A DNA stretch of 64,000 nucleotides from Diphasiastrum complanatum (taxonomy: Eukaryota > Streptophyta > Lycopodiopsida > Lycopodiales > Lycopodiaceae). Positions within the stretch are counted from its first letter, which is position 1, and every line of letters starts with the position of its first letter. The position numbers and the translations under genes are program-made. Below are positions 43,386 to 58,929 of this stretch, one piece after another. Below the pieces are notes generated by a model, which saw only the letters and a program-made list of their open reading frames with translations, did not search any database and had not been told where the DNA came from. The DNA is taken from positions 49,419,227-49,483,226 of the forward strand of contig CM055105.1 in NCBI GenBank assembly GCA_029204225.1. The letters run 5' to 3'.

Positions 43386-43520
43386 AACACTGGTCCAACC
43401 ACCACCAACACAACAATCTAGGCAAAGGACCAAGACACGAGTGAAGCGTCATGCTTCATCAGATGAAACAGACTCAGATGATATGGAGCTTGACCTCACT
43501 AGTAACGTATGTAGTTAACT
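43386..43520 (+). pseudogene. Gene G 3' end, copy C
   Basis: Only the acidic tail survives: LVQPPPTQQSRQRTKTRVKR and HASSDETDSDDMELDL before the GTATGT word. The rest of G is missing; pre-G tract is fused at the GATAACAC word near 43390. Confidence 0.6.
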
Positions 43521-44051
43521 AGAAGTTGGATAGCCGCAACGCGTGGAGACCATACTTCAAGATTCTATTTTCTACCATTAACTAACATAACTTCTCATGT
43601 AAATGCAAATCGTATTGCACATCAAAGTTTTCTTTCCATCTACTCAAAGCGTTCACATCAAAGAAAAACAGTCTTATCGATCTGAAAATCATAGCAAGAA
43701 ACTTTGAATATTTTGGACCACAATGAGCGCCAACGTGAATTTTGAAATTCAGAAAATACAGAGTGTGTTGGATCAAATGTAGCGGCAAGTTTATTTCAGA
43801 CTTTTGCAATTCAGAAATTTGCAATTTCAACACACATCTATTGAAAGAATATTTCGCTTATTTTGCTCATAACAACAAACCTTTGATTTTGCATATAAAG
43901 CAAGAAACTTGGAGTAAGATGGATCAAAAATAGCGCCAAGGTCATTTCAAACTTTTCCAATTAATTTTTTTTATAATTAAGACGAGTTTTAATAGCTTAC
44001 AAGATATATAACAAGTTGGTTTTCTACAAGATTAATCTATCGATTATTAAG
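43521..44051 (+). other. Putative G-K intron, copy C
   Basis: Same sequence class as 22636-23174. No gene. Confidence 0.35.
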
Positions 44052-44367
44052 ATGTCTAAATATCATCTCCATATTGATCTTCCCACAGAATATGCTCCAC
44101 TATCAAGAAAAAATCTGAAAGGATCCACCTTACCAGCTCACCAAAGGACGAAAGACACGAAACAAGTTTCAAACAGGTTTTAAAGAAGATCATGAAATTC
44201 TATTTTGGATTTTTAGTAAAACAGAATATCCAGAGTTAATTAAGAATCATATGAGCGACACACCACTCAATGTTCCTAGAATAGGTGATTTTAAGGTGGA
44301 ATGGCATTTGGTTCACACACCAAGAGCTACAGGGAGTGAAAATCCAAAACTTAGCGAAATGTTTTAA
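44052..44367 (+). pseudogene. Gene K relic, internally deleted copy C
   Basis: MSKYHLHIDLPTEYAPLSRK, then the shared deletion join, then EILFWIFSKTEYPELIKNHM to NPKLSEMF-stop. The downstream block is in a different frame from the first. Confidence 0.7.
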
Positions 44368-44467
44368 CTAATCAAACAACATTTATATAGCTAGAACCAA
44401 TAAAACCCAAGCCGTACACTCGTCGATCCAACAGCGGATCAGATCTATGGCGCGTAATACAACCGTC

Positions 44468-44858
44468 CACACGTGTGAGACCACACGTGCTACAATACAC
44501 GTCAATCTGCCATTCGGCCACGTGCCCACACATGCGAGCTAACACATGCTAGAACACACGTCACCAAACCATTCGACCACATGGCCACATGTGCAAGTTT
44601 CACACGTGCGGATACAGAAGTGTTGTCCCACACTTCAGGTACTGATTGGGCCACGTGACCACACGTGCAAGCCGATACGTGCAAGAACACATGTCGCTGA
44701 TCCATTCGGCCACGTGTCCCCATGTGGGATCCCACACGTGTTGATCCAGACGTGCAGTTTCACACATGCGTATACAAACGTGTGGTTCCACATGTCAGCT
44801 ACTGACTGGGCCACGTGTCGCTGGATATCACACGTGCCAACTTTTTTCTCCTATATAA
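44468..44858 (+). promoter_or_regulatory. G-box array with TATA box, copy C
   Basis: Full array; TATATAA at 44852-44858. The ORF on the sense side runs through both array and TATA and is not a gene. Confidence 0.7.
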
Positions 44859-46848
<1,990 letters not shown>

Positions 46849-48744
46849 AGCAATTCCGAATGCAATCAGGGTCATGTTTTAGCTCAGTGATCTCTCTTTC
46901 ACATTACAAAAGTTTTTAAAATACATCGTTCTAGGATTCGAGAATGGATTTTGGAATGAATTATATTTCATTGAAGTTTGAACGAGCTTGGAAATTTGAA
47001 GATTGAATGAAGCTGTAATCTAGGATTTTCAAAACTAAAAGTTGTTCATGCAAATTAAGTCATTTTTGTTAATATATTAAAATGTTGTAATCTAGGGTTT
47101 CCAAAAACAAATTGAAAATTTGTTAAAAAAAAATGCTTATTCCTTGTTACACGACTAAATAACATATAGTTCAAAAGCATATAATGAATCTATGCTATGT
47201 TGCAAACATATGCAAGTTACATTGCATTCATTCACACTTCACAAATCATTGGAATTTGAATTTGAACGAAATCATTGAAATGAGTAGATCAATGTTTAAA
47301 TGAAGCGGTAAATATTATATTCTTCCCATTTAATTCAATTATATTTATATATTATTGGTGCATTAATAGGATAAAAACTCGTTATTATTATTTTCTTTGT
47401 TTCTATTGATTCAAGCAAGCACAACTCGTCTAGATGATGACCACAATGCCTCTAAGGAGAAATAGTTTTTCATTTTTTTTTAACTTTGATTTTTCTTAAA
47501 ATTCAAATTTAATGATCTTCCCATGTGTGGTGAGTTGGTGTCTGCACTTGAGTTGGGCTTGTACACTCAAGTTTGATTCTTTGCAATCCCCCCAAATTAA
47601 TATAACCAGTAACATTATTCTCAAAGCATGTACTATGAGCTAAAAACAACACTTGGAGAGTAAAGAGTTAGGAATATGTCAAACACTTTTACACCTAGTA
47701 TTTGGCAAGATCGGATTCTTTGCGATACCCTCCCCCCCCCCTCCCCCAATTCTTAATATAACTTCTCAAAGCATCTAGTATGAGCTACAAACAACACTTG
47801 GTAAGTCTTAAGACTTGGAGAGTAAAGAGTTATGCATTTGTCAAATACTTTTACACCTAGCATTTGGCAAGTTAGACGCAATGGTAGTAATTATAAGAAT
47901 GAGTTAGACAAGCTTGTGAAGCCATCTAGAGGTGATTTGTTGTTTAGTTGCCTAGCTACATATCAAGCTACCCCAAGTTACCAAACAGTTTACTATTATT
48001 TTGAGTGACAACCATGAAGCTATCATGATTTGAAATGACATCAATATATTAAGCTACTCCCAAGTTGACCCTTTCCCAGGAAGCTTCTCTCTTGAAACTA
48101 TAGCAAAAAGCTCTTATTCAAAGGAACAGTCAAGAGTCGAGTACTTACCATACGAGATGAAGACCAACAAGTAGGGCAAGGAAAGAAGATGTACGGTTTA
48201 CTTTGCTATGTGCTTGGAGGTATGCTGAGCATGCTTGGAATATGAAGAACATGTGTTTTCCAAAAATATTAGTAGTCTCACAAAAAGGCTTGGAGTAACA
48301 GTAGAATTTGGAAGTGGTGCACCTACTTTGGATGGATGATCACTAACAAACAATTTCTGTCTAGTCCTTTTGCCGTGATATGTTCCCTCTTGTCGATATG
48401 ATATTTTCATTGTGTGTCTAAATATTTTTTGAACAGAATATGTGTAACCTAATTATTGTTGATTTTGATTTAATGCGCATTCAATGTTCATTTAATACAT
48501 TAAATCAAATATCAACGATGAGAACATATATATATACACAACGAGAAGAAGGTATATCTAGATCATAGATTATGAACTAAAGTGGACATTTCAAAAGCAG
48601 TGCAGAGATAGATTAGCAGTTGAGTGCCATATACATTGGCCCTAGATGACTATAATGGTCAATCTTAAAAGCTCCAATCAACAAATGTTGATGTTTTCAA
48701 TGTACTCAATTCAAAAAATTGCGCCTAAAGGATTTTCTTCATGT
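46849..48744. other. AT-rich spacer, RT tails and flank downstream of gene P, copy C
   Basis: Collinear with 14332-16225: spacer, two minus-strand RT-element tails bounded by C runs near 47731, and the conserved 70-codon minus-strand frame (48198-48410). No gene assigned. Confidence 0.6.
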
Positions 48745-50526
48745 TCAGGAATAGTGGGCATCATGCTTATGATATTGCTCGCGCAGCCACTTGGAGCAGG
48801 TTCGAGTCAGCATTTGTCTTCGACCAGCAAATGCTTTTGATCTCTGGGTGTAAGCCTTATCAGCATTGATGATAAAGCCTGAAGTGCACATCTCTTCAAA
48901 GATTTGTATGGAGTCTGCAGGAAAGTATTGTATCTGTAAATAGATCCTGGTATCCTCCATGTGAAGCGCCGGTTTGTTGGGATTGATGAAAAATTGTGGA
49001 TCCTGCTCAAACCTTCGACCCATGACAGTCATCAGAAACTGGCAGAACTTGTGTTGTAGCTTGATTGTAGGATGGTCAGAATCGGAAGTTAATTTGCAAA
49101 AATTCTTGATGGATGTATGACATTGCTTCTGAGAAGAGAACGAGCCATCTATTATCGCAAAGTTGCAAGGATATGCTGATATGTTGTCTTCCGATCTCCA
49201 TGCTAGCGCTCGTCTTCTACGAAAACTTGGGTCGAAAGAAGGATCATTCTGAATTTGCTTTGGTGATTGATCAAGCATTTCATAGACGTACGTATCTTTG
49301 AGGAATGGAGCTCTCCAACCGATCGACGCAATTAAATCTGGCTGAGAAGAGCTCTCGATCGAATTAGATGTCGTCGTTGGAACTGACTTGTCCCTGTCTT
49401 TTCGTCCTATCAGAGTCGACTTACTGGCATGCTTATGATTTTGCTCACGTAGCCAGTTGAAGCAGTTTCGAGTCAGTATTTGTCTTCGACCAGTAAATGC
49501 TTTTGATCTCTGGGTGTACATGTAACCCTCATCAGCATTGATGATAAATCCTGAAGTGCACATCTCTTCGAAGATATGTATGGAGTCTGCAGGAAAGTAT
49601 TGAATCCGTAAATAGATCCTGGTATCCTCCATGTGAAGGACCGCTTTGTTGGGATTGATGGAAAATTGTGGATCTTGCTCAAACCTTTGGCCCATGATAG
49701 TCATCAGAAACTGGCAGAACTTGTGTTGTAGCTGGATTGTAGGATCGCGAGAATCGGAACTCAGTTCCCAGAAATTATTGATTGATGTATGACATTCCTT
49801 CTGAGAAGAGAACGAGCCATCTATTATCACAAAGTTGCAAGGATATGCTGATATGTTGTCTTCCGATCTCCATGCTCGTCTTCTACGAAATCTTGGGTGA
49901 AAAGAAGGATCATTCTGGACTTTCTTTGGTGCTTGCTCAAGCCTTTCATTCACGTGCGTATCTTTGAGGATTGGAGCTCTCCAACCGTTAGACGCCATTA
50001 ATTCTGGCTGAGAAGAGCTCCCGATCAAATTAGATGCCGTCGTAGGAACTGACTTGTCCGCGTCTTTGCGTCCTACCAGAATCGAATTACTGATATCATG
50101 TGCCTCCAAATCTCTTCCGCATATAGATTTCGTAGTTTCTGATATTTTGGCCAAACGGATTTTCTCAGCCGTCGATACTATGTTCATTTCTAGGTCCTGC
50201 TCCATCTTCCTAAGCCGATGTTGGATCAACAATCCTTTTCTGAGACTCTTCAGCCTCCTGTAAATGACGAAAATAAGAGGCAAAATCAGAAGGACAGAGA
50301 ACATCGATAATGCAGAGAGGGAGAGAGAGAGAGAGAGAGATATTCCATGCATTGCATTCTATTTGTACTATTGCGGGTTAGACGTTGAGGCATTGTAGTC
50401 ATATGTATAGAGCATTCCATCCTGAAAGGAGAACTTGTGACCATTCTCTAGGTGACTTGAATAAGCCCGCCCTCCATTCATTTCAAAGTCAAGAATAATC
50501 CATGCCCCTTTCACACTCATAGCCAT
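48745..50526 (-). CDS. Gene P, copy 4: intact two-exon, two-module protein of unknown function
   Basis: Exon 1 is 50526-50384 (143 nt; MAMSVKGAWIILDFEMNGG, HLENGHKFSF, LYTYDYNAS). A phase-2 intron of 126 nt (GTCTAA ... TTTACAG) holds a short CT tract. Exon 2 is 50257-48745, giving 551 aa. The split codon AC-G keeps the frame. After a basic stretch (RLKSLRKGLL) and MEQDLEMNIVSTAEKIRLAK come two modules of about 200 residues, each with SSSQPxLxAS, GWRAPxLKDT, NDPSF, NISAYPCNFxIIDGSF, LQHKFCQFLMT, MEDTRIYL, IQYFPADSI, EEMCTSGFIINAD and a Lys/Arg-rich linker. No signal peptide. The hydrophobic run upstream of RLKSL (VLLILPLIFVI) appears only if the intron is read through. The weak GTCTAA donor is the soft point. 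I recognise no family. Confidence 0.65.
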
Positions 50527-51640
50527 CTATTATATACACCCACCCCCCTTACAACAATCAAATTTTACTTGTCCAAGAATAGGAGAAAGATAAGCATGAG
50601 AAAAGGTCACAATTGTATCACATTTTAGTTGCCCAAGACAAAGGTAGTGCATGAGAAATTAAGGCAACAGGAAAGGCACATTCACAGGTTTGTTTGAAGG
50701 GAGCTTTTCATGTCGCATAAGCACGAAGAGATGTGACGAAATTAAAGGTGAAAGTAGATTAATATTGACGTGTGATGTCCCTTTGTGTGAATATTTTCTG
50801 GATCCAAACATCTAGTGTGTGGCTGTTATGCTAGAGATAGCATGATATATTAATCTCAACATCCATTGGAGCGAGCTTCCGATCCACTTGAACACAAAAC
50901 TTACAAGATTATTAGCTTCATGATGTAAATGTGAATCCAACTTATCAACCATTATAGAAAATTTGAGCACAAAAGGGGCTTTTCAAAAACATACCTTTTA
51001 TTTTTTTTCTCAAAAGTTTCTTCCACATGGTCCAATCAAAACACTCAAATTTGAAATCTACGTAACGTAGCTCCTTCATATTGATTTTCTTTTCCTTTTA
51101 AAAGAACTGTAATTTTGCGTCAGGGCAGCCCGTAAATAAGCCATTTTATTTGTAGTATAGTATGCAACTCAGCAAAAAAATAGTGTAACTTTTGAACGAC
51201 AACTCAAATAGAGACGATTACAGTGCCATTAGAAAGTCCTCGACGAGAGCTTTTTCAACGACACTCAACATGACCCAGTTCCGAGCTACGGTGAAGAGGT
51301 TATGGCCAGTAAAGGAGTAGCATTATGGTGCATTTAAGAGTAAAGGATCAAGCAAATACTTATAAAACTGGTATATGGCAAGTTAGACACAATGATAAAT
51401 TCATGAGAATAGTTAGTGAAGCTCAAAAAGTCATTTGGAGTGAGTTCTTGCCGAGTCCCAATTTGTTACCTTGCTGTTAGTGAACTTGCCCCAAGATAAG
51501 GTGAAAAAAAACTTTTAATATTACGAATGACAACCACGAAACTATCATATTTTCAATCAACATCGATATAATTAAACAACAAAAATCATCACATACATGG
51601 GAACATTACAAAAAATCACAATATCACGCTTTACTGCCAT
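50527..51640. repeat. Flank repeat upstream of gene P, copy C
   Basis: Same sequence as 1-770 and inverted 27241-28377. No gene. Confidence 0.8.
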
Positions 51641-52710
51641 GCTGCCATGCATGCTTTTTAGGAAATGAAAACAAACTCTGATGGGAAATGATTTGATGCT
51701 GGCACATCCTTCTTCAGGCATGGAAATGAAATTCAGAAGCCTTGACAAGCTATAACCTCAAAGCATCGATTTTCCATCTTTTAGTGGCGATCTATCATTC
51801 GCTACGATAGTGCTTGATTACTCCTTCGCATCTTTGGACACCATCTACATACATCCACCACGGATCCGGAGAGCCATCTCATCCATTTTCAAAAACCCTA
51901 AGCTGCCGAGATCTGCTACATTACACAAAAATCGTAACTTTTGAATAGTGTAACTTTTGAACAGCAACTCAAATTGAGACGATTAGGTTGCCATTAGAAA
52001 GCCCTCGACGAGAGCTTTTTCAACGACACCCAACATGACCCAGTTCCGAGCTACGGTGAAGAGGTCATGGCCAGTAAGGGAGTAGCATTATGGTGCATTT
52101 AAGAGTAAAGGATCAAGCAAATACTTATAAAACTAGTATATGGCAAGTTAGACACAATGACAAATTCATGAAAATAAGTTAGTGAAGCTCAAAAAGTCAT
52201 TTGGAGTGAGTTCTTGCCGAGTCCCAATTTGTTACCTTGCTATTAGTGAACTTGCCCCAAGATAAGGTGAAAAAAAACTTTTAATATTACGAATGACAAC
52301 CACAAACTATCATAGTTTCAATCAACATCGATATAATTAAACAACAAAAATCCTCACATACATGGGAACATTACAAAAAATCACAATATCACGCTTTACT
52401 GCCATGCTGCCATGCATGCCTTTTAGGAAATGAAAACAAACTCTGATGGGAGAAGATTTGATGCTGGCACTTCCTTCTTCAGGCATGGAAATGAAATTCA
52501 GAAGCCTTGAAAAGCTATAACTTCAAAGGATCGATTTTCCATCTTTTAGTGGCGATCTATCATTTGCTACGACAGTGCTCCATTACTCCTTCGCATCCTT
52601 GGAGACCATCTACATACATCCACCACGGATCCAGAGCGCCATCATCATCCATTTTCAAAAACCCTAAGCTTCCGAGATTTGCTACATTACACAAAAATCG
52701 TCACATCTAA
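51181..52710. repeat. Direct tandem duplication, period about 766 bp
   Basis: GTGTAACTTTTGAAC starts units at about 51181 and 51947. The first unit ends in gene G leader (CACAAAAATCGT), fused to the start of the second at AACTTTTGAA. It is local to this unit and absent from the copy at the window start. Confidence 0.75.
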
Positions 52711-53375
52711 CACGAGCCAAATGCTGAGGGGTAGTGCTCCTGAAGCTTGTCACAACCCCACATTCAACACCGATTTGGGTTGATAGCTCGCTACTAGTAC
52801 GTTACTACGAAGAAACATCATTGTTTCCACATCCTATCAGAATGACATTGCTCCAAATTTTTTCACAAATTTCTAGTCTCCATACACTGCCAAGCAATAC
52901 AATACATACACTGCTCATAGAGCCGAGCCCCCATACTCTGCAGTCACTATGGACCGAGCTGAGCGTCCATACTCTGCATACAAAGTTGATCGAGACGAGT
53001 CCATCAAAAGTCGACCGATCCAAAGCCCTCCACAGTCAACCAAGTCGAGACTCCATTTGTCTATTACCAGAGCCGAACCTTCAACAGAGTCCTCAGCCGA
53101 GTCCAGAACATGTCTGCCACAAGATCTTCCAGTTTTGATGACCCAACTCTAGACAGAATTGACATCACCATGGAAAGCCTCGATATCTATGAGATGAACT
53201 ATTGGTACTAGGAGGCACACTAGTTCCTGAGCCACATAGAGTTCCAACTTTCTCTTTTGATCAATGGCTATCAGAGCCCATTTTGATTGCATATTGGTTA
53301 TAACCCCACCGACAGATTTTCCAGTTCATGTTACCTCATAACCAAAATTTTGTTTATATTATCCCTATTTCTGGC
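52411..53375 (+). pseudogene. Gene G relic, copy H
   Basis: Leader, then the MSATRSSSFDDPTLDRIDIT start near 53110, two stops in the WYQ region, then the QNFVYIIPISG segment, where it is cut at about 53375 and fused to copia gag. No downstream exons. Confidence 0.6.
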
Positions 53376-54085
53376 ATTTGATCTTTGACTTATCCTTCTT
53401 TGGCTTGCTCGAGCTTTGACTTGCTTCTTCTTGAATGCAACACCTTTGCCTTTGTATTTTCTCTTCATCTTGATGAAAAGAGCCTTGTTATTTTTTTTTT
53501 TTGAGGGAGAGCTTCTCCATCCTTGACTTGATGTGAGTTCTCCTACTCTCCTCGACCATGAGGAATCCTTGGAGATCTTCAAGTGAAGGCAACTTGCCCA
53601 TGATTGCATAGCCTTGCACCAAGTTAGCAAAATCCATACTTAAACCATTCAAGATTGGTTGAACAAGTTCACTTTTCTTAATGGAATCTCCTATGTAAGC
53701 AAGCTCTTTGTTTAAGTCCTTGACTCTCAACACATATGGATTTGATTCTTCAAGGATATCAACCTTGAAGTATTGGTGGATTCTTATATCTTTTGAAGAG
53801 TTTCCCATGATTCTTGAGCCAAGATGCAAGCACCTACCTCCTTAAGAAGCTCATGAGCTACATTCGTTTTATACAATGGAGAGCCCCTTCCACCTCCTTT
53901 TGTATTTTGTAGCTTCTTGAGGGTGAATAGGCTCATCCTCTTCGCCACTCACTATATCCATTAGATCTTGTAAAATAAGGATTGATTCCATTCTTAGCTT
54001 CCAAATTGAATAATTAGAAGCATTCAATCTATCATGTGAATCCAAAAGATATGAATTCATTGATCTCGACTTCACAAGGATATAG
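53376..54085 (-). pseudogene. Copia gag relic C1e
   Basis: MNSYLLDSHDRLNASNYSIW, MESILILQDLMDIVSGEEDE, LRVKDLNKELAYIGDSIKKS, LPSLEDLQ. The T-rich tract at 53490-53502 is as in C1b. The zinc-knuckle region is only partly kept at the left join with gene G. Confidence 0.8.
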
Positions 54086-55770
54086 GATTCACCTAACCTG
54101 AACCAAAAGGAATCATATGCACATAAATATGCCCCTTGAAATCATTCCTACAAGATCAGTTGAATCATCAAGCAATAATCAATCCAAACTATATCGCAAA
54201 TCAAGCAAAATTGAACACAATCTTGACTAGAATTGCATTCACTTGATGAGCACTTGTCAAAAACTTTGGGCTGACCCTAAAATTTAATTTCTAAGATCTC
54301 AATAAGTCTAAGAACTAACTATTACAGTACCAAAGATAAGGATCTACCTTCCCTTTGATTGATTGAAAACTACGTGGCAGACCTACGTGGTAGACCTGTG
54401 TCCCTTTGTGTGAATATTTTCTAGATCCAAACATCTAGTGTGTGGCTATTAGGCTAGAGATAGCATGATATATTAATCTCAACATCCATTGGAGTGAGCT
54501 CCCGATCCACTTGAACACGAAACTTACAAGACTATTTGCTTCATGATGTAAATGTGAATCCAACTTATCAACAATGTGATTCCCTAGTGCACAATGTATC
54601 ACTATCATCACGTGGCAGAAAGTGATTCACTTTTGTGCATATGTTCCATAGACATGTGAGACACTTTACCACAAATAGGCTTGAAAAAATTGGAAGGTAA
54701 TTTGGTTGTACAAGAAGCAAGCGTTAAAAAATGAAGGGGCCTAGACAAATTTTTTCAAGGCTATGTCCTTGGAGGTGGCCAATAATCAACTCCAAGCATC
54801 TATGATGAACTACAAGAACACTTGGCTTAACACACAAGATTCAAACTTTCAAGACTTCTTCAGGAACTACAAAGAACATGATTAAGCTTAAAGACAAGTG
54901 GATGCAAAAAAATCAGTATGTCTTGAAAACTTCCATACATGTGTATACATTGTTAATTGTAGAGCTCTAGAACTATGGCACATGCAAAGGGGGGTACCAT
55001 TATGGTGCATTTAAGAGTAAAGGATCAAGCAAATGCTTATAAAACTGGTATATGGCAAGTTAGACACAATGATAAATTCATGAGAACAAGTTAGTGAAGC
55101 TCAAAAAGTCATTTGGAGTGAGTTCTTGCCGAGTCCCAATTTGTTACCTTGCTATTTGTAAACTTGCCCCAAGATAAGGTGAAAAAAAACTTTTAATATT
55201 ACGAATGACAACCAGGAAGCTATCATAGTTTCAATCGACATCGATATAATTAAACAACAAAAATCATCACATACATGCAAACAAGATGGCAAACACTCAT
55301 CAATTTTGCTGTGCATGATTCGAGCCGGATTGTCTTCATGCCCAAATTCCTAGAAATTGGAGATACCGGACCAACCTATTGCATCATTATCTGATTGTGC
55401 TCTCTTTCTCTTACCTCTAATGGTGCAAAAAAGCTACTAGAATATCGAACCGATAATATCACAAGCTACATTCAAATGTGCTAAGATAACACGAAAATGC
55501 AGCACAATTTGCTTATAATAGGCTACTTGCAAATGATCATAATCATGGTGAGCTGTGAACTCGATCTTTGCCATTATGAATTAGCCTACACTTGGTATAA
55601 ATAGCATCATTTCCACCAAAAAGAAACTTTCAGAGTAAGTTGATTTGTAGAAAAACTAGAACTTCAACCTCATAAAACTCTTTAAGAATCTAGGTCCTTA
55701 ATTTTCTCATTTGGTGTAGCTATGTATGTAAGCAAATGTTGTAGAACATTACAAAAATTCACAATATCAC
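54086..55770. repeat. Copia leader, flank repeat and pre-G tract before copy D
   Basis: Collinear with 42001-43385 and then with 20330-20860. A flank-repeat piece is inserted at about 54990-55270. No gene. Confidence 0.6.
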
Positions 55771-57586
55771 GCTTTACTGCCATGTTGCCATGCATGCTTT
55801 TTAGGAAATGAAAACAAACTCTGATGGGAGAAGATTTGATGCTGGCACTTCCTTCTTCAAGCATGGAAATGGAATTCATAAGCTTTGAAAAGCTATAGCT
55901 TCAAAGGATCGATTTTCCATCTTTTAGTGGCGATCTATCATTAGCTACGACCGTGCTTGATTACTCCTTCGCATCCTTGGACACCATCTGCATACATCCA
56001 CCACGGATCCAGAATGCCATCATCATCCATTTTCAAAAATCCTAAGTTGCCGAGACTTGCTACATTACACAAAAATCGTCACATCTAGCATGAGAATGCT
56101 GAGGGGTAGTGCTACTGGAGCTTGTTAAAACCACACATTCAACACCGATTTGGGTTGAAATCTCTCTACTAGTACGTTATCGCGAAAAAACATCATTGTT
56201 TCCACATCCTATCAGAGCGACATTGCTCCAAATTTTTCCACAAATTTCTATTCTCCATACACTGTCGAGCAATACTCTACATACACTGCTCATAGAGCCG
56301 CGCCCCCATAGTCTACAATCACCGTGGACCAAGCTGAGCATACATACTCTACATTCGCTGTGGAACGAGCTGAGCGTCCATACTCTACATACAAAGTTGA
56401 CTGAGCCGAGTCCATAAAAAGTCGACCGATCCGAAGCCCTCCACAGTCATCGAGCTGAGACTCCACTTGTCTGTTACCATAGCCGAACCTTCAACAAAGT
56501 CATCAACCGAGTCCAAAACATGTCTGCCACAACATCTTCCAGTTCTCATGACCCAACCCAAGACATAATTGACATCACCATGGAAAGCCTCGATATCTCT
56601 GAGATGAACACTTGGTACCAGGAGGCACACTAGTTCCTGAGCCACATAGAGTTCCAACTTCCTCTTTTCAGTGGCTATCAGAGCCCATTTCTATTGCATA
56701 TTGCTTATAACCACACCGATAGATTTTCCAGTTCATGTTACCTCCTAACCAAAATTTTGTTTATATTATCCCTATTTCTGGAGCTGACCTCAATACATTT
56801 GGCTTCCCTAGGGGACCAAACACAGTCAAAGGATCCTCAAAATAATTGAATCCACAGCATACTTCAAATACATAGACCCCTCAGTGGACAAGTGGAAAAA
56901 AAAAGATGGTTACCGTATCGAGGTCATAAATGATAAGCCCTTAGCTGCTCCATGCGCCTATCTAATGAAATATACATAGCGCTATAGGTCCAAGATCATG
57001 CATATCCCCATGAAACTATTCCACATGATGGTTGATTCTAGACTACACAATCAGAACCTTTATGACTGGGCCCAGTTTGCTTCCAACTGCCTCCATGACT
57101 ATATCAAGAACAAGCAAACCTCCAGTTATTGGGCTATCTTCTGATAGATGTCACTGTAGCAGTTGAGCCACCGACCTCGAGTTCGAGACCCCTTGATGCA
57201 AGCAGATAATAGCTTGGGAGACTCCCTCAGAACCAGCCAAGAATACCAACTCTACTTCCAGGCCTATTGCAACAGATTCCACGCAAGCGGGTTGTCAAAA
57301 GAGAAAGAGTTCATTCTCTCCACAAGGGCCAACTCCAAAGCACCAAACGGTCGGCCTAGTGAAGCTTACATCGAGAAAGACACCCATGTCCTCTATGTCA
57401 CAGACAACGGATCAGTCTGCTGAAGAGTCTTTTGCTCAACATGAAGACACCACCACACTAGTCCAACCACCACCAACACAACAATCCAGGCAAAGGACCA
57501 AGATACGAGCTAAACGCCATGCTTCATCAGATGAAACAGACTCAGATGATATGCAGCTTGACCTCACTAGTAACGTATGTAGTTAG
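55771..57586 (+). pseudogene. Gene G relic, copy D
   Basis: Leader, start region at about 56519 (MSATTSSSHDPTQDIIDITM), stops after EMNTWYQ, then NFVYIIPISGADLN, VDKWKKKDGYRIEVINDKPL and a TAG at about 56977. SLRTSQEYQLYFQAYCNRFH follows, then RTKIRAKRHASSDETDSDDM before GTATGT. Block order is the same as copy B. Confidence 0.6.
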
Positions 57587-58123
57587 CTAGAAGTTGGATA
57601 GCCACAACGCGTGGGGTCCATACTTCAAGATTCTATTTTCTACCATTAACTAACATAACTTCTCATGTAGATGCTCAAATCGTATTGCACATCAAAGTTT
57701 TCTTTCCATCTACTCAAAGCGTTCACATCAAAGAAAAACAGTCTTATCGATCTGAAAATCATGGCAAGAAACTTTGAATATTTTGGACCACAATGAGCGC
57801 CAACGTGAATCTTGAAATTCAGAAAATACGGAGTGTGTTGGATCAAATGGAGTGGCAAGGTTATTTCAAAGTTTTGCAATTCAGGAAATTTGCAATTTCA
57901 ACACACATCTATTGAAAAAATATTTTGCTTATTTTGCTCATAACTACAAAGCTTTGGTTTTGCATATAAAGCAAGAAACTTGGAGTGTGATGGATCAAAA
58001 AAAGCGCCAAGGTCATTTCAAACTTTTCCAATTAATTTTTTTTTATAATTAAGACGAGTTTTAATAGCTTACAAGATATATAACAAGTTGGTTTTCTACT
58101 AGATTAATCTATCAATTATTAAG
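57587..58123 (+). other. Putative G-K intron, copy D
   Basis: As 22636-23174; ends CAATTATTAAG before ATGTCTAAATATC. No gene. Confidence 0.35.
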
Positions 58124-58440
58124 ATGTCTAAATATCATCTCCATATTGATCTTCCCACAGAATATGCTCCACTGTCGAGAAAAAATCTGAAACGATCCAC
58201 CTTACCAGCTCAGCAGAGGACGAAAGACAGGAAACAAGTTTCTAACAGGTTTTAAAGAAGATCATGAAATTCTATTTTGGATGTTTAGTATAACAGAATA
58301 TCCAGAGATACTTAAGAATCATATGAGCGACACACCACTCAATGTTCCTGGAATAGGTGATTTTAAGGTGGAATGGCATTTGGTTCACACACCAAGAGCT
58401 ACAGGGAGTGAAAATCCAAAACTTAGCGAAATGTTTAACT
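58124..58440 (+). pseudogene. Gene K relic, internally deleted copy D
   Basis: Same deletion join as copies B and C. A further T is lost from the final TTTTAA, so the ancestral stop is altered. Confidence 0.7.
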
Positions 58441-58532
58441 GATCAAACAACATTTATATAGCTAGAACCAATAAAACCCAAGCCGTACACTCGTTGATCC
58501 AACAACGGATCAGATCTATGGCGCGTAATACA

Positions 58533-58929
58533 ACCGTCCACACGTGTGACACCACACGTGCTACAATACACGTCAATCTGCCATTCGGCCACGTGCCCAC
58601 ACGTGCGAGCTAACACGTGCCAGAACACACGTCGCCAGACCATTCGACCACATGGCCACATGTGCAAGTTTCACACATGCGGATACAGAAGTGTGGTCCC
58701 ACACGTCAGGTACTGATTGGGCCATGTGACCACACGTGCGAGCCGATACGTGCAAGAACACATGTCGCTGATCCATTCGGCCACGTGTCCCCACATGGGA
58801 TTCCACACGTGTTGATCCAGACGTGCAGTTTCACACATGCGTATACAAACGTGTGGTTCCACATGTCAGCTACTGACTGGGCCACGTGTCGCTGGATATC
58901 ACACGTGCCAACTTTTTTCTCCTATATAA
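58533..58929 (+). promoter_or_regulatory. G-box array with TATA box, copy D
   Basis: Full array; TATATAA at 58923-58929. Confidence 0.7.

Noticed and set aside
50260-50352. N-terminal membrane segment (VLLILPLIFVI) for gene P
   Set aside because: It arises only by translating the T-rich 3' end of the putative intron and the CT tract; the spliced, phase-consistent model removes it.
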